Below, piece after piece: positions 30,319 through 41,900 of a stretch of 64,000 bases of DNA. The stretch is taken from contig CP099421.1 in assembly GCA_024114885.1 (NCBI GenBank), positions 3,100,001 through 3,164,000 on the forward strand. Direction: 5' to 3'. Origin of the DNA: Septoria linicola (Eukaryota; Ascomycota; Dothideomycetes; Mycosphaerellales; Mycosphaerellaceae). The notes under the pieces are model-generated. The model made no database searches and was not told the origin of the DNA. It worked only from the letters and a program-made list of their open reading frames with translations. The translations under genes and the position numbers were made by a program. Position 1 is the stretch's first letter. Each line of letters starts with the position of its first letter.

Positions 30319-30912
30319 TGCGGATGTGGAGAAACTGCTTTTTGAGGTGAGCAGAAGACTGTGGACTATGGACGGGACGCAAACAGCTTGAACGAAGAAG
30401 GACCATCATCACTTATATGAGAGTAATGCTGGCCATGCCATTGAGGTGACTAAGACGTGTTGTCTTAGCATATCCTAGTCTCACAATGAATAGAGGAGTT
30501 GACGCGGTCGCCTCGGCTTGCACGTGTAGGTGATGTCGAGAAGGACGCTAGATGAACTCTCACATGTCGGCTGTTGGAAAGATCCGATTGGCCAAGAAGA
30601 GCTGTCAGAGCCCTATCGAGTCTGTTGTTACGAGGGTGCGACCACGAGACTTGTTTCTGGTCCTGCATCGCTCGTCGTTCAGTCGATAGAGTGCTGGAGA
30701 GTTCCGCGCTGATGTCTCGTTCAGAAAGTGCACGAGCAGCAGACAGGGACCGACCTGGGCCGAAGCTATGGAATCGGCCATCAATGGACAGTAATTGTAC
30801 AGCTTTTGTTTCTCGATAACGCCGGAAGACGTGTCAATCATTTACACCTAGCCAGACTTTACGCCTGGCTCGTTCTTTCGGACTTTACCGATCTGACACC
30901 ATCTCGTACAGT
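30319..30912. other. Intergenic, no gene recognised
   Basis: Spacer between the thioesterase promoter and the 3' end of the DUF3429 gene. No motif or supportable frame. Confidence 0.45.
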
Positions 30913-32055
30913 CTACTCATCGTCCTCGTCGTCCTTGGACGCAAGGAATTTCCTTCGCTGCTCCTCCTCGTTTTCCTGCTGCTCTGCCTGCTGGTCACGG
31001 AGCTGCTTCACACGGTCGGCAGGACCTGGCAGGCGTCCGATACGGTCGGCGACTTGACCACGTCCGATGAGAGAGATCACGATGGCGGCACCGACGATGA
31101 AGGTCAATGCGAAACGGTAGACGCCGTACCACTGTGGAGCCCATCCGTTTCGGCATGCACGTGCGTCTTTGTAGTACATGTAGTTGAAGATGAGGAATTG
31201 CGAGATCAGGGCGTATTCAACAGGGAGGAGGATGGTCGGCCAGGCGAGGGCAGTGCCGATGACACCAATCTGGTATCGGGCGTAACCCTGCTCGCCGCCA
31301 AACTTGGCCCACTCGAGGCCCCAGTGGATAGCGCCGAGGAAGGAGATGATCTAGTGCTGTTAGTGATGTTCCTCTGAATGAACAGTGTCAGACATACCGT
31401 TGCTCCGTATCCAATCTGCAGTGGCTCGAGAATGTGAAGCATCAGCTCGGCAGTCTTCTCGTTGAGGATCAGACCAGAGCCAGTCTCGTGGGCGGCGTGA
31501 ATCTCGTAAGCGCAGAAGACAGTGCTGAGCGAGGTTGCGACGTATGGAATGACACCAGCCAGACCAATGTAGAGCGCTGGCCTGGGCACTTCGGACATGT
31601 CGAAGGTGTCCTTGATCGTTTGCTGTCATCGTGTTAGTCTCTCAGGATTGCCTTCACGGCAGAACACAACATACAATATCCTGGTTAACACCAGCCATCA
31701 TCTTCTCCTCCTCCTTGCCATCGGTCTTGGGCCCAACCTCGCCAAATACGGGGTGGATCGTGGAGTCGAGACTAACGTTCTCCGGATCGGCCTCGAGGAC
31801 GTGTTTTGCCAGCTCCTTCTCATGCTTGGTGTCCACCTTGTCCATTGGTGGTGCTCCCGTCTGACCAGCAGCTCCACGCGCAAACTGCAGGGCCAATGGC
31901 TTGAGCGCAGCTGCGGCCTGAGGTCTCCTGGACAGGGTGCATAGTTGCGATGTGATGTGGGCGTGCAGTCGAGTGTTCACGCTGGTGCGAAAGGTCGGTT
32001 GGGATGCGGCATTGAGAGAACGGAAGACCGTCCGCGACGCGCCCGTGCGGAACAT
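30913..32055 (-). CDS. DUF3429 (TMEM69-like) mitochondrial inner-membrane protein
   Basis: ATG 32055 opens a basic, Arg/Ser-rich leader (MFRTGASRTVFRSLNAASQ...RLHAHITSQ), typical of a mitochondrial targeting sequence. Three exons are joined by small introns (31674-31623; and a 45-nt one near 31400-31355 with ACTAAC branch), giving NQDI-QTIKDTFDM and QIGYGAT-IISFLGAIHWGLEWA. The DUF3429 core has several membrane helices: ALYIGLAGVIPYVATSLSTVF, SFLGAIHWGLEWAKFGG, IGVIGTALAWPTILLPVEYALISQFL, and YGVYRFALTFIVGAAIVISLIG. The C-terminal tail is a charged coiled coil ending KDDEDDE. Family members are inner-membrane proteins of unsettled function. The gene is divergent from VPS13. Confidence 0.83.
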
Positions 32056-32252
32056 GGTGTGATGTATCTCGCGACTAGGCAGAGATGTCGGTATACAGAG
32101 TCGCCGGTGCCAGATCAGACTCGGACTGACGGAGTGTGAGAGTGGAGTGGAGAGGTGCGAAGTGAGGTGCTGGTATGGATCGCGTGGGAGGACTTCACTT
32201 CACGGTTGAGCAGCTAGGAAGGGAGCTGTTGCGAAAAAGCTTGGCTGGCCGG

Positions 32253-32299
<47 letters not shown>

Positions 32300-32980
32300 A
32301 TACACAATTGAACGAAACGTCACTCACACGTGTACGTGTAGGATTGATATTGCGGTTGGTGACATGCTCTGGAATACACTGACTCACAGGTGAACACCCA
32401 CGCTTGCTCTACTGTACAGACACAGCATTGCTTCTCGGCTCATTGTTCTGATTCATTGTGTCGAACATCGTACTGCCCCAATGTCAACAATCGAAGAGTG
32501 ACGTAGTTCTAACTGAGCAGCTGTTCTGCAATTCGAGGGGAAACGCGCTTGAGCGTGTAGACAGATGTTTCGACGCTCTCTTTCCTGTTTTGTGCACACC
32601 CACACTTTCTGTAGACTGCAGCAGCTAAGTTACAGCCACCGCATCGAATACCTTTAGTTAACTCAGTCGTCGCGTGCACGTGTTTGTCCAGACTGGTGTG
32701 CAAGCAGGATTCCATTCCTTTGACGACGACCACGACGACATCTCTCTTTCACGCCCACTTGCATCTCTGAGCGTTGCATTGCATCACCACCACCACGATT
32801 TCCACCTTCACATCGAAATCCTACGAACTCTCCATAGCTGCCGCCTAATATCTCTCTGTGGGCTCACAGTCACGGCCACGGGTGTACAGTGCTATGGACT
32901 ACGACATCTAACGGCCGATACACGACAAAAGTCCTACAAAAGCATCTCCCGGGCCCGGGTGACGGCCATCAACCGCCGCC
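32056..32980. promoter_or_regulatory. Bidirectional promoter region of DUF3429 and VPS13 genes
   Basis: No gene is visible in this 925-bp spacer. It holds a (CT)20 tract and, near VPS13, C/A-rich sequence with CACCACCACCACG. The VPS13 start codon context is gccgccATGg. Confidence 0.5.
32257..32296. repeat. (CT)20 dinucleotide microsatellite
   Basis: An uninterrupted run of CT over 40 bases lies about 200 bp upstream of the DUF3429 ATG. CT tracts are frequent in fungal promoters and 5' leaders. Confidence 0.95.
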
Positions 32981-35900
32981 ATGGTGTTGGAAAGCCTGGT
33001 CGCCAACCTGCTCAACAGGTTCTTGGGCATGTACGTGAAGAACTTTGACCCGAAACAGCTGAATGTGGGTATCTGGTCAGGCGACGTCAAGCTCAAGGAT
33101 CTGGAATTGAAGCGGGAAGCTCTCGATCAATTCCATTTGCCGCTGAATGTGGTCGAAGGGCATATCAGTTCGCTGGTGCTGAAAATCCCTTGGTCAAACC
33201 TACGTGGCGCACCAGTGCGGATCAACATCGAGGATGTCTTCCTGCTGGCTGCACCGAAGGAGGACCAAGAGTACGATGCAGACGAGGAGGAGAAGCGGGC
33301 ACATGCCGTCAAGATGGAGAAGCTGGACAGTGCAGAACTGCTCAAGGAACGCAACACTGAGGGCATGACTCAAGAGGAGCAACAGAAACAGCAGTCCTTT
33401 ACAGCGGCACTGACAACCACCATTGTCGACAATGTGCAGATTCAAGTCAAGAATGTGCACATCCGATACGAAGATGCTCTGTCAGATCCCGGCCACCCCT
33501 TCGCTGCTGGCATCACGCTGCAAGAGCTCAGTGCAGTATCCACCGACGAGAACTGGAAGCCAACATGGGTGGCAGGCACGAGCACGACAACCCATAAGCT
33601 CGCCACGCTGGGCTCGCTGGCAGTGTACTGGGACACAGATGCGACACTACTGGGCACGGGCACAGGCGAACAGCAGGATCTAGACCATGATGCAACGATG
33701 GAAAAGTTCCGGGAGATGATTGTCAAGAGTGACGACAGCGAGGCCATCAAGAACCATCAGTTCATACTGAAGCCTGTGTCTGGCAGAGCTGGGCTGGAGA
33801 TGGATAAGACGGGCAAGTACGACCGCCCTAAGATGAAGGCACGTCTACTCTTCAACGAACTCGGCTTTTTGCTGGACGACACGCAGTATCGAGATGCGCT
33901 GATGTTGGTCGACTTGTTCCACTACTTCATCCGGCATCAAGAATATCGGAAGCTTCAACCAGCAAAGGCACCGAAGGAAGATCCACGGGCTTGGCTGCAG
34001 TTTGCTGGCAAAGCAGTACTGGATCGTATACATGACAAGAACAAGCGCTGGTCATGGGCATACTTTGCGGAGCGACGAGACGATCGTCTGCGATACATTG
34101 AGCTCTTCAAGAAGAAGAAACGCGAAGAAAAACTTACACCGGACGAGAACACCGATCTGGACCGACTCGAGCACAAACTCACATACGAAGACCTGCGCTT
34201 CTGGCGCTCGCTGGCCCGAAACCAGCTGCGCAAGGAAGGCTTCAAAAAGCCGCAACAACAGAAGTCGACATGGACGAGCTGGATTTGGGGCGGCGGTGGA
34301 GGCCGACAGCAGGATCAAGCCTCTGATGACAGCCAGATGAACGAGGAGCAGCGGAAAGAGCTGTACCAAGCCATCGATTTCGAAGAGAAACAGAGCATCG
34401 CACAAGCCGTCGACGCGCCGCGAGAGGCCGTGAAGATGCAAGTAGACATGGGTCTGAAGACCGGCAGTTTCACACTGCGGAGAGATCCTCATGGCAAGAA
34501 ACAAGACATGCTGCGACTGCTCTTCGATGACTTCAGCACCGAATTTATCCAGCGCACAGACTCCACCCTGATTGATCTCAGCCTGGGAGGAATGCGCCTT
34601 TACGATGGCTCGACGGATGGCAACCTTTTCGAGCAGATGCTCACAGTCAAGGATGCGCCAAGCATACCTGACAGCGAGCGCATTAAGGAAGTAGACGACG
34701 ACGGCAATGCAGAGTTCAGCGATGCCAAGACAGAGCAAGATGAGACCGAGGATGAAACGGATCCCTTCTTCGCCTTGCAGTTTGAGAACAACCCTCTGGA
34801 CAACCGCGCAGATACTGCGCTCACTGTCAAGCTCAAAGCTCTCGAGATTGTGTACAATCCCAACTTTGTGGTCCAAGTCACCAAATTTTTCAAGCCTCCG
34901 GAGAAGCACATGGAGTCTATTGGTGCACTCATGGAGTCCGCTGGGTCGACAGTAGAGGGTCTTCGACAGCAGACGAGAGCTGGTCTTGAGTTTGCACTCC
35001 AGGAGCACAAGACTGTTGATGTGCAGCTGGATCTGCAAGCGCCGCTCATCATTGTTCCCGATACAGTCACAGACACGAGCAAAATATGCTTGATCGTGGA
35101 TGCTGGTCACATCAGTGTACGAAGTGACCTGATCGACAAGGAGACTTTGCACGACATCCAGAACAAGCAGCAGCAGCAGTACTCCGACCAGGATTACCAG
35201 AAGCTCGAGTCCTTGATGTATGACAAGTTCAATCTCAAATTGGAGTCGACACAAGTGCTCATGGGAACCACGATCGAAGACACGAAGAAGCAACTAGCGC
35301 ATGATGCAGCTTCGCAGAGCTTCCACCTCATTGATAGAATCAATATGGACTTCCGCATCGATACGTGCATCGTGCCCAAGGCTTCGGATCTGACCAAGTT
35401 CCGGATCAATGGCCATCTGCCACTTCTCCACGCCAAGTTCTCGGATGCCAAGTACAAGTCACTGATGAAGCTGCTCGACTTTGCCATTCCCAAATTCGAC
35501 AAGGAGGAGCCCGAGCATTACAAGGAGCAAAAACATCTTTCGCCCGAAGCTGTGAACGAGAAGAAGCTGCGGCAAAAGAGTGATGCGAATCGAACTCGTG
35601 GCAAGTCAATACAGGTTGGACGAGATGAACTTGCCAACGAGATCGAGCAGGGCGCCGAAGCTAAGCAGCGTGACATTGAACGCAGTGGTAGCGCAGCGAT
35701 CAAGAAACAGCAAGATGCCAATCCTGCGCAGCGTAATTTTGAGTTCAAGTTCACAGTGGACAAACTGCAAGCCTCGTTGTACAAGGCAGACGCAGAGGGC
35801 AAGAAAGAAGATCAATTGCTCGTCGAGCTCATCGCCGAGACATTCCATCTTGAATTTTACCAGCGACCTTTTGACATGGTTGCCGACGTCAAGCTCAGCT

Positions 35901-38900
35901 CGCTTGTGGTCGAAGACCACGTTGAGCAAGCGTCGACGGAGGAGTTCAAGAATTTGATCTCCAGCGAAGACCTTGTGACCAAGAAGAAGCAAGACCTGCT
36001 GACGATCCACTTCCAAATGGTCAACAAGAACCACCCCGAATTTGAGAGTAAATATGAGGGCATCAAGACGAATCTTGATGCATCTGTGTCTACTATCAAT
36101 CTGATGGTAACACGGAAGACGCTGCTTACGTTACTTGACTTTGCCATGACCACGTTTGTGCCTCCGCCGAGCGACAGTCCTGCTCCCGCTACCAAGATTG
36201 AAGATAGCGAGAGCGAATCCGACGAGGATGAAGAGGTGGAGCAGAAGCAGGATGAAGGTGACAAGATTCGAATCAAGGCGAAACTCAACCGTATCGCTGT
36301 GATTTTGAACAATGATGGCATACGTCTGGCCACACTCAGTCTGACCTCTGCAGATGCGAAGATCTTCCTCGCAGGTGGAGCTATGAGTGTGGAGGGCCGC
36401 CTCGGCGCTCTTGACCTTGTCGACGATGTTAATACCGGCGTTTCAGAGACCTCGTCTCTGCGAAAGGTCATCGAGATTCAGGGCGATGATCTGCTCGACT
36501 TTCGTTATCAGACCTTCAATCCGCATGCGCAGGACTATCCAGGTTATGACAACACCATCTACTTGCGTTCGGGCTCGATCAAGATCAACTTCCTCACGGA
36601 ACCACTCCGCAAGATCATGGAGTTCGGCGTCAAATTTGGCAAGATGCAAGCTATTTTCAACGCTGCCCGTCAAGCTGCAGCCAACCAAGCCAACAAAGTG
36701 CAAGAGTCTGCTGGCAAGATGCACTTCGATGTTCTGATTAGGACGCCAATAGTGTCCTTTCCACGAATGGCCATCACCGAGAACCCTGAACGCGATACAG
36801 TCACTGCGTATCTTGGAGAGATCTACGCAAACAACAAGTTCGTGCCACTCGACGGCAAGGAGGGCAGTGATACTGCGAACAAGCTGTCTGCAGGTATCCA
36901 CAACATACGTCTCACTTCCACCTTCAATTATGCAGAGCAGAAGTCAGAAGAGCTAGAAATGATTGACAAGGTCAACCTCGACTTCAACATCACGCAGACC
37001 GAGCACAAAGCTGGCCGCGATAGACCAGATACCGAGATTGAAGGGTCCATGTCGAACATTAACTTGCGTCTATCGGAAGGTCAAATGCAGTTCTTGATGG
37101 AAATGTCGCGTAATATCCCACAAGCATTCGCGCTAGAGGACAGCGAAGCCCTCGAAGAAGAAGCCGAAGATGAACTACCGGCACATGTCGTGGAGCCCGC
37201 TCAAGCTGCTCAGCCAGTTGGGCACAAGAAGCCAGACAGCGATACAGATGTGCAGAAGCCATCACGGCAGTCGCCCGAACTTGGTACAGACGAAAATTCA
37301 TGGACCAAACTTGATCTTATCTTCAAGATTGGCGCGATCGGGCTTGAACTCGTGCAAGGCGAGCCTAAACAGCCCGTCGGCGATATTGAGGCAGCAAGTC
37401 TTTCCAAATTCTCACTCAACGAGACTAGCGTGAAGTTGCGCATGATCAGCGACGGAGCAATGGAGAGTGAAATGCTGGTGCAGTCTTTCACAATTACAGA
37501 CACTCGACAGACGGAGAGGAACAAGTTCCGCAAAATCATGTCACTTATCAACAACGACGTCAAGCAGCAATTCATGGCGAGCGTGTCCATCTCTGCTGGC
37601 GAAGAGAAGAATCTCATTGCTCTGCTTACTGTGGATAGTCCACGGATTGTTCTGGCTCTGGACTACCTCTTTGCTGTGCTCAAGTTTGTGCAGAATGGCC
37701 TCAAGCAAGACGAACCACTTGTTGTGGAGGAAGAAAGTGAGGAACTAGATGAGGCACCTAGCCCAGACGACGCCAGCGTTTCGACACAAGGGCTCGTTCA
37801 GCACACAGACTCACAAGCGGACGGCGCGCCGCAGCAACAGCAAGTTGTTGGCATGAACATTTCCTTCCGAGTGAACATGGTCGATGCGCAGGTTATACTC
37901 ATTGCCAACCCTGCTATCAGCAATTCGGAAGCCATCGTTCTCGGGACCAAGCAAGTCCTGGTGTCTCAACAGCATGCCATGACATTGCAAGTTGAAAAGG
38001 TCGGCATGTTCCTGTGTCGGATGGACCAGTTCGAGACAACCAGGCTTCGCATCCTCGACGACTTCAGCATCCAGACTTCACTTGACATGAAATCACAGAG
38101 CGCAGATTCGTCGTTGACTAGCATTGCTGTTGACATTGAGCCACTTGTACTCCGTCTATCCCTTCGCGACATCATGCTGGCCATGCAGATCGTCAACCGT
38201 GCTTCGGCCATGAACACTAGCAGTGACCAGAAGATGTCCGACGAGGAGCCGAAGAAGCTGCAGCAGGTGAAGAAGCAGAGCGCCAAGTCCAAGAAGGGCC
38301 CGCTCTCCATAAAGCCAACCGCCGGGTCGGCGTCCAAGATGCGAGCAACAAGTATCAGCACGAAAAAGACGACTGGTAAGCAGGGAAATCAGCAGTCATC
38401 TGGACCAGGCTCTGCTGTTCTCAAACGCGAAGAAATGACAGTCTCGATGGACGGCATTCGTGTTGTGTTGATCGGTGACACTCACGAGCTGCCGATGCTG
38501 GATTGGAGTGTCAAGAAGTTCGCCGTGGACGTCAAGGACTGGACGGCAAACATGACTGCTGACACGCAGATTGACACCTTCTTCAATGTGTACAACTTCT
38601 CCAAGTCTGCATGGGAGCCGCTCATTGAGCCTTGGCAAGTAGGCTTCCACATGGCGAAGGAAACGGACCCGGACAAGCTTGCTGTGGAATTATACTCCCG
38701 GAAAAGTCTGGAGCTGACTATTACAAGTGCCACAATTGCACTTGCAAGCAAGTCTGCAACTTTCTTGAGCAGTGACGAGGACGTTCTATCGAAGCCTCGC
38801 GGTAACGATTCGCCATACAAGATTCGTAATTGGACAGGTTTCGATGTCGATGTCTGGGCCAGTTCCGAACAATTGGGCGACGAAGAAGGTCAGGCAGCGA

Positions 38901-41900
38901 GACTAGCAGATGGAGAAGAGCAGGCTTGGCGATTTGAGGATCCTTCCACGACCCGTGAAACACTCAGCCCAGAAGGTCAGACTGGAGTCATCGGAGTCCG
39001 ACTTGAGGGTAGCGGCTTCGATAGCATTGATCGCATTCAGGTCAATCGCGAAGGCGAGGAACTCTACAACCTCAAGCCAAGGAAGGATAAGATCCAGCAT
39101 CGAATGCTCGTGGAAGTCATGCTTGGTACTGACAACGTGAAGTACATCACTCTGCGCAGTCCTATGCTTGTGGAGAATCACACACAGATTCCTGTTGAGA
39201 TCGGAGTCTTCTCTCCAGAAGAGGGCCATTTGCTAAAGATTGAAAAGATTGCACCAGGAGAGTCTCGACCGAGTCCTGTTGGTGCCGCGTTTATGCATTC
39301 CTTGGTTGTGCGACCCGACCAAGGATTCGGCTACACTTGGTCGAACGAACGACTGTTCTGGAAAGATCTGCTCAAGCGTCCTGTCCGGACACTGACATGC
39401 CAGGGCGAGTCGGATGAGAGCAGTCCGCCATTCTACTTCCAGATGCAGTCCGTCTTCGACAAGAATAATCCTCTTACCTCGGTGTATCCATACATGCGAC
39501 TCAAGTTGTCTGCTCCAATCGAAGTGCAAAACTTGCTGCCATTCGACTTCAAGTATCGTATCTACGACAAGAATACGAAGAAGGACTGGACGAACTTCCT
39601 GCGCAAGGGCGGAGTATCGCCTGTGCACGTGGTCGAGCTGTCGCACCTTTTGCTCCTCAGTATCGACATGCAAGACACACCGTTCAAGGCCAGCGAGTTT
39701 GCCATCATCAATACCAATGACAAGAATGACTTCCAGCGTGAGAAGACCATAACAGTAAAAGACAACAATAACATTGACCTGCGCTTGAAGCTTCACTACT
39801 ACAATGTACCAGATAGCGGAGGAGCGTTCAAGATCACGATATACAGCCCGTATGTCGTTCTCAATCGCACTGGCCTGGAGCTCGATATCAGAAGCAAGGC
39901 TTACTTTGGTGCGACAAGTCGGGCCGCCGGCCAATCTACATTCGCCAACACTGAGGACGACGCAAGGAAGGCGAAGCCTTTCATGTTCTCGTTCCCAACA
40001 GATGATCGCAAGAATCGTGCTGTGATCAAGGTCGGCAATTCCGCTTGGAGCCAACCTGTCAGTTTCGATGCCATTGGCGCGAATGTGGACGTCAAGCTGC
40101 CCGCAGAGTCCGGACGAGCCGAGATGCATTGCGGGCTGACTGTCGCGGAAGGCGAGGGCAAGTATAAGCTCACCAAGGTTGTCAGCGTTACGCCACGATT
40201 CATCGTCAAGAACAAGTTGAGTGAGGACATCCAGATTCGCGAGCCTGGTTCAAGCGAGGCTACTACTTTGCAGGCTGGAGAGCTACACCCTCTGAGATTC
40301 TTGAAACAGACCACGGGACAACAGCTCAGCTTGTGCTTCCCTGGCGTGAACAACTCGTGGTCTTCTCCATTTGACATTGCGAACATGGGCTCTGTACATG
40401 TCAAGCTGGCGAAGGCTGGTGAGAGGCAACGTCTGATCCGAGTCGAGGTGCTACTAGAAAATGCTTGCATCTACCTGCATCTCAGTCTCGAGACGAAGCA
40501 CTGGCCATTCTCGATGAGAAACGAGTCCGACCAGGAATTCTTGTTCTGGCAAGCGAATCCAAATGTCGATGAGGACGAAGAAGATAGGACTTCTGGGTGG
40601 AAGCCCGTGCGGTACAGACTGCCGGGCCGAAGCATCATGCCATATGCCTGGGACTACCCATCGACCAAGAACAAGAATCTCATTCTCAGTGCTAACGGCA
40701 AGGAGAGACATGTCAAACTTGCTGAGATTGGCAACTTGATCCCGATGCGTATTCCTGCCAAGGGCCAGGGAGGTCCAAAGATTGTTGACCTCAATGTCAT
40801 TGCTGATGGTCCGACTCAAACCTTGGTCATGAGCAACTACAAGCCTCACATGAGTTTGTACAAGCAAAAGTCGACCAGTGCAAGCCAGAGCACAAGTACT
40901 GGTTTCGAGGTCAAGGAGCAAGACACGGACGTTACGATGCGTGCTACCCTTCGTTTCGCCGGTATTGGCATCTCACTGGTCAACTCACAGCTCCGAGAGC
41001 TGGTTTACGCCACGTGGCGTGACATCGAACTCAAGTACACAGATTCGGAGCTATACCAGACGGTGGCCCTTACCATCAAATGGATACAGATCGATAACCA
41101 GTTGTATGGCGGTATCTTCCCACTCATCTTTTATCCTTCTGTGGTTCCAAAGACTGGCAAGGAAATGGAAAGTCATCCGATTTTCCGCACGGCAATCACA
41201 AGAGTCAAGGACGACTCGTACGGTGTGCTCTATATCAAGTACTTCACATTCCTGATGCAGCAGATGACCATTGAGATCGACGAAGACTTCATCTTCGCCC
41301 TGCTCGACTTCACCAAGGTTCCCGGCGCAAGCTGGACCGAAGAGAAGGAAGGACAACTCGCGCCTGAGAGCCTCGATGTGCCAGAGCCGACACAGACGGA
41401 AAGCGGACAAGATATCTACTTTGAGCTGCTGCACCTCCAGCCAATGCAGTTCGATCTGTCATTCGTGCGTACAGAGCGCATTAACGCCGAGGATACTGGA
41501 AGCAGCTCAAGCAATCCGTTCATGTTCGCTGTCAATGTGCTGACGATGAGTATTGGCAACGTGAACGACGCGCCTATTCGATACAACGCGCTCATGCTTG
41601 AAAATGCACGTTTGAGTACAGGAGCTCTGATCAGCAGCATACAAAGCCATTACGTGCAAGAGTCCTTGCGACAAGTCCATATAGTGATTGGATCTGCCGA
41701 TTTCCTTGGCAACCCTGTGGGCTTGTTCACGAACATCGCATCCGGCGTGGGAGACATCTTCTATGAGCCATACCAAGGACTTGTCACTGATCGCCCACAA
41801 GACTTGGGCGTCGGTATCGCAAAGGGTGCTAGTAGCTTCGTCAAGAAGAGTGTCTTTGGTATTTCGGACAGTGTGAGCAAGTTCACAGGCTCCATTTCCA

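Noticed and set aside
34052..35293. 413-residue minus-strand frame inside VPS13
   Set aside because: Antisense shadow of the conserved VPS13 frame; Leu/Val/His-rich text without motifs.
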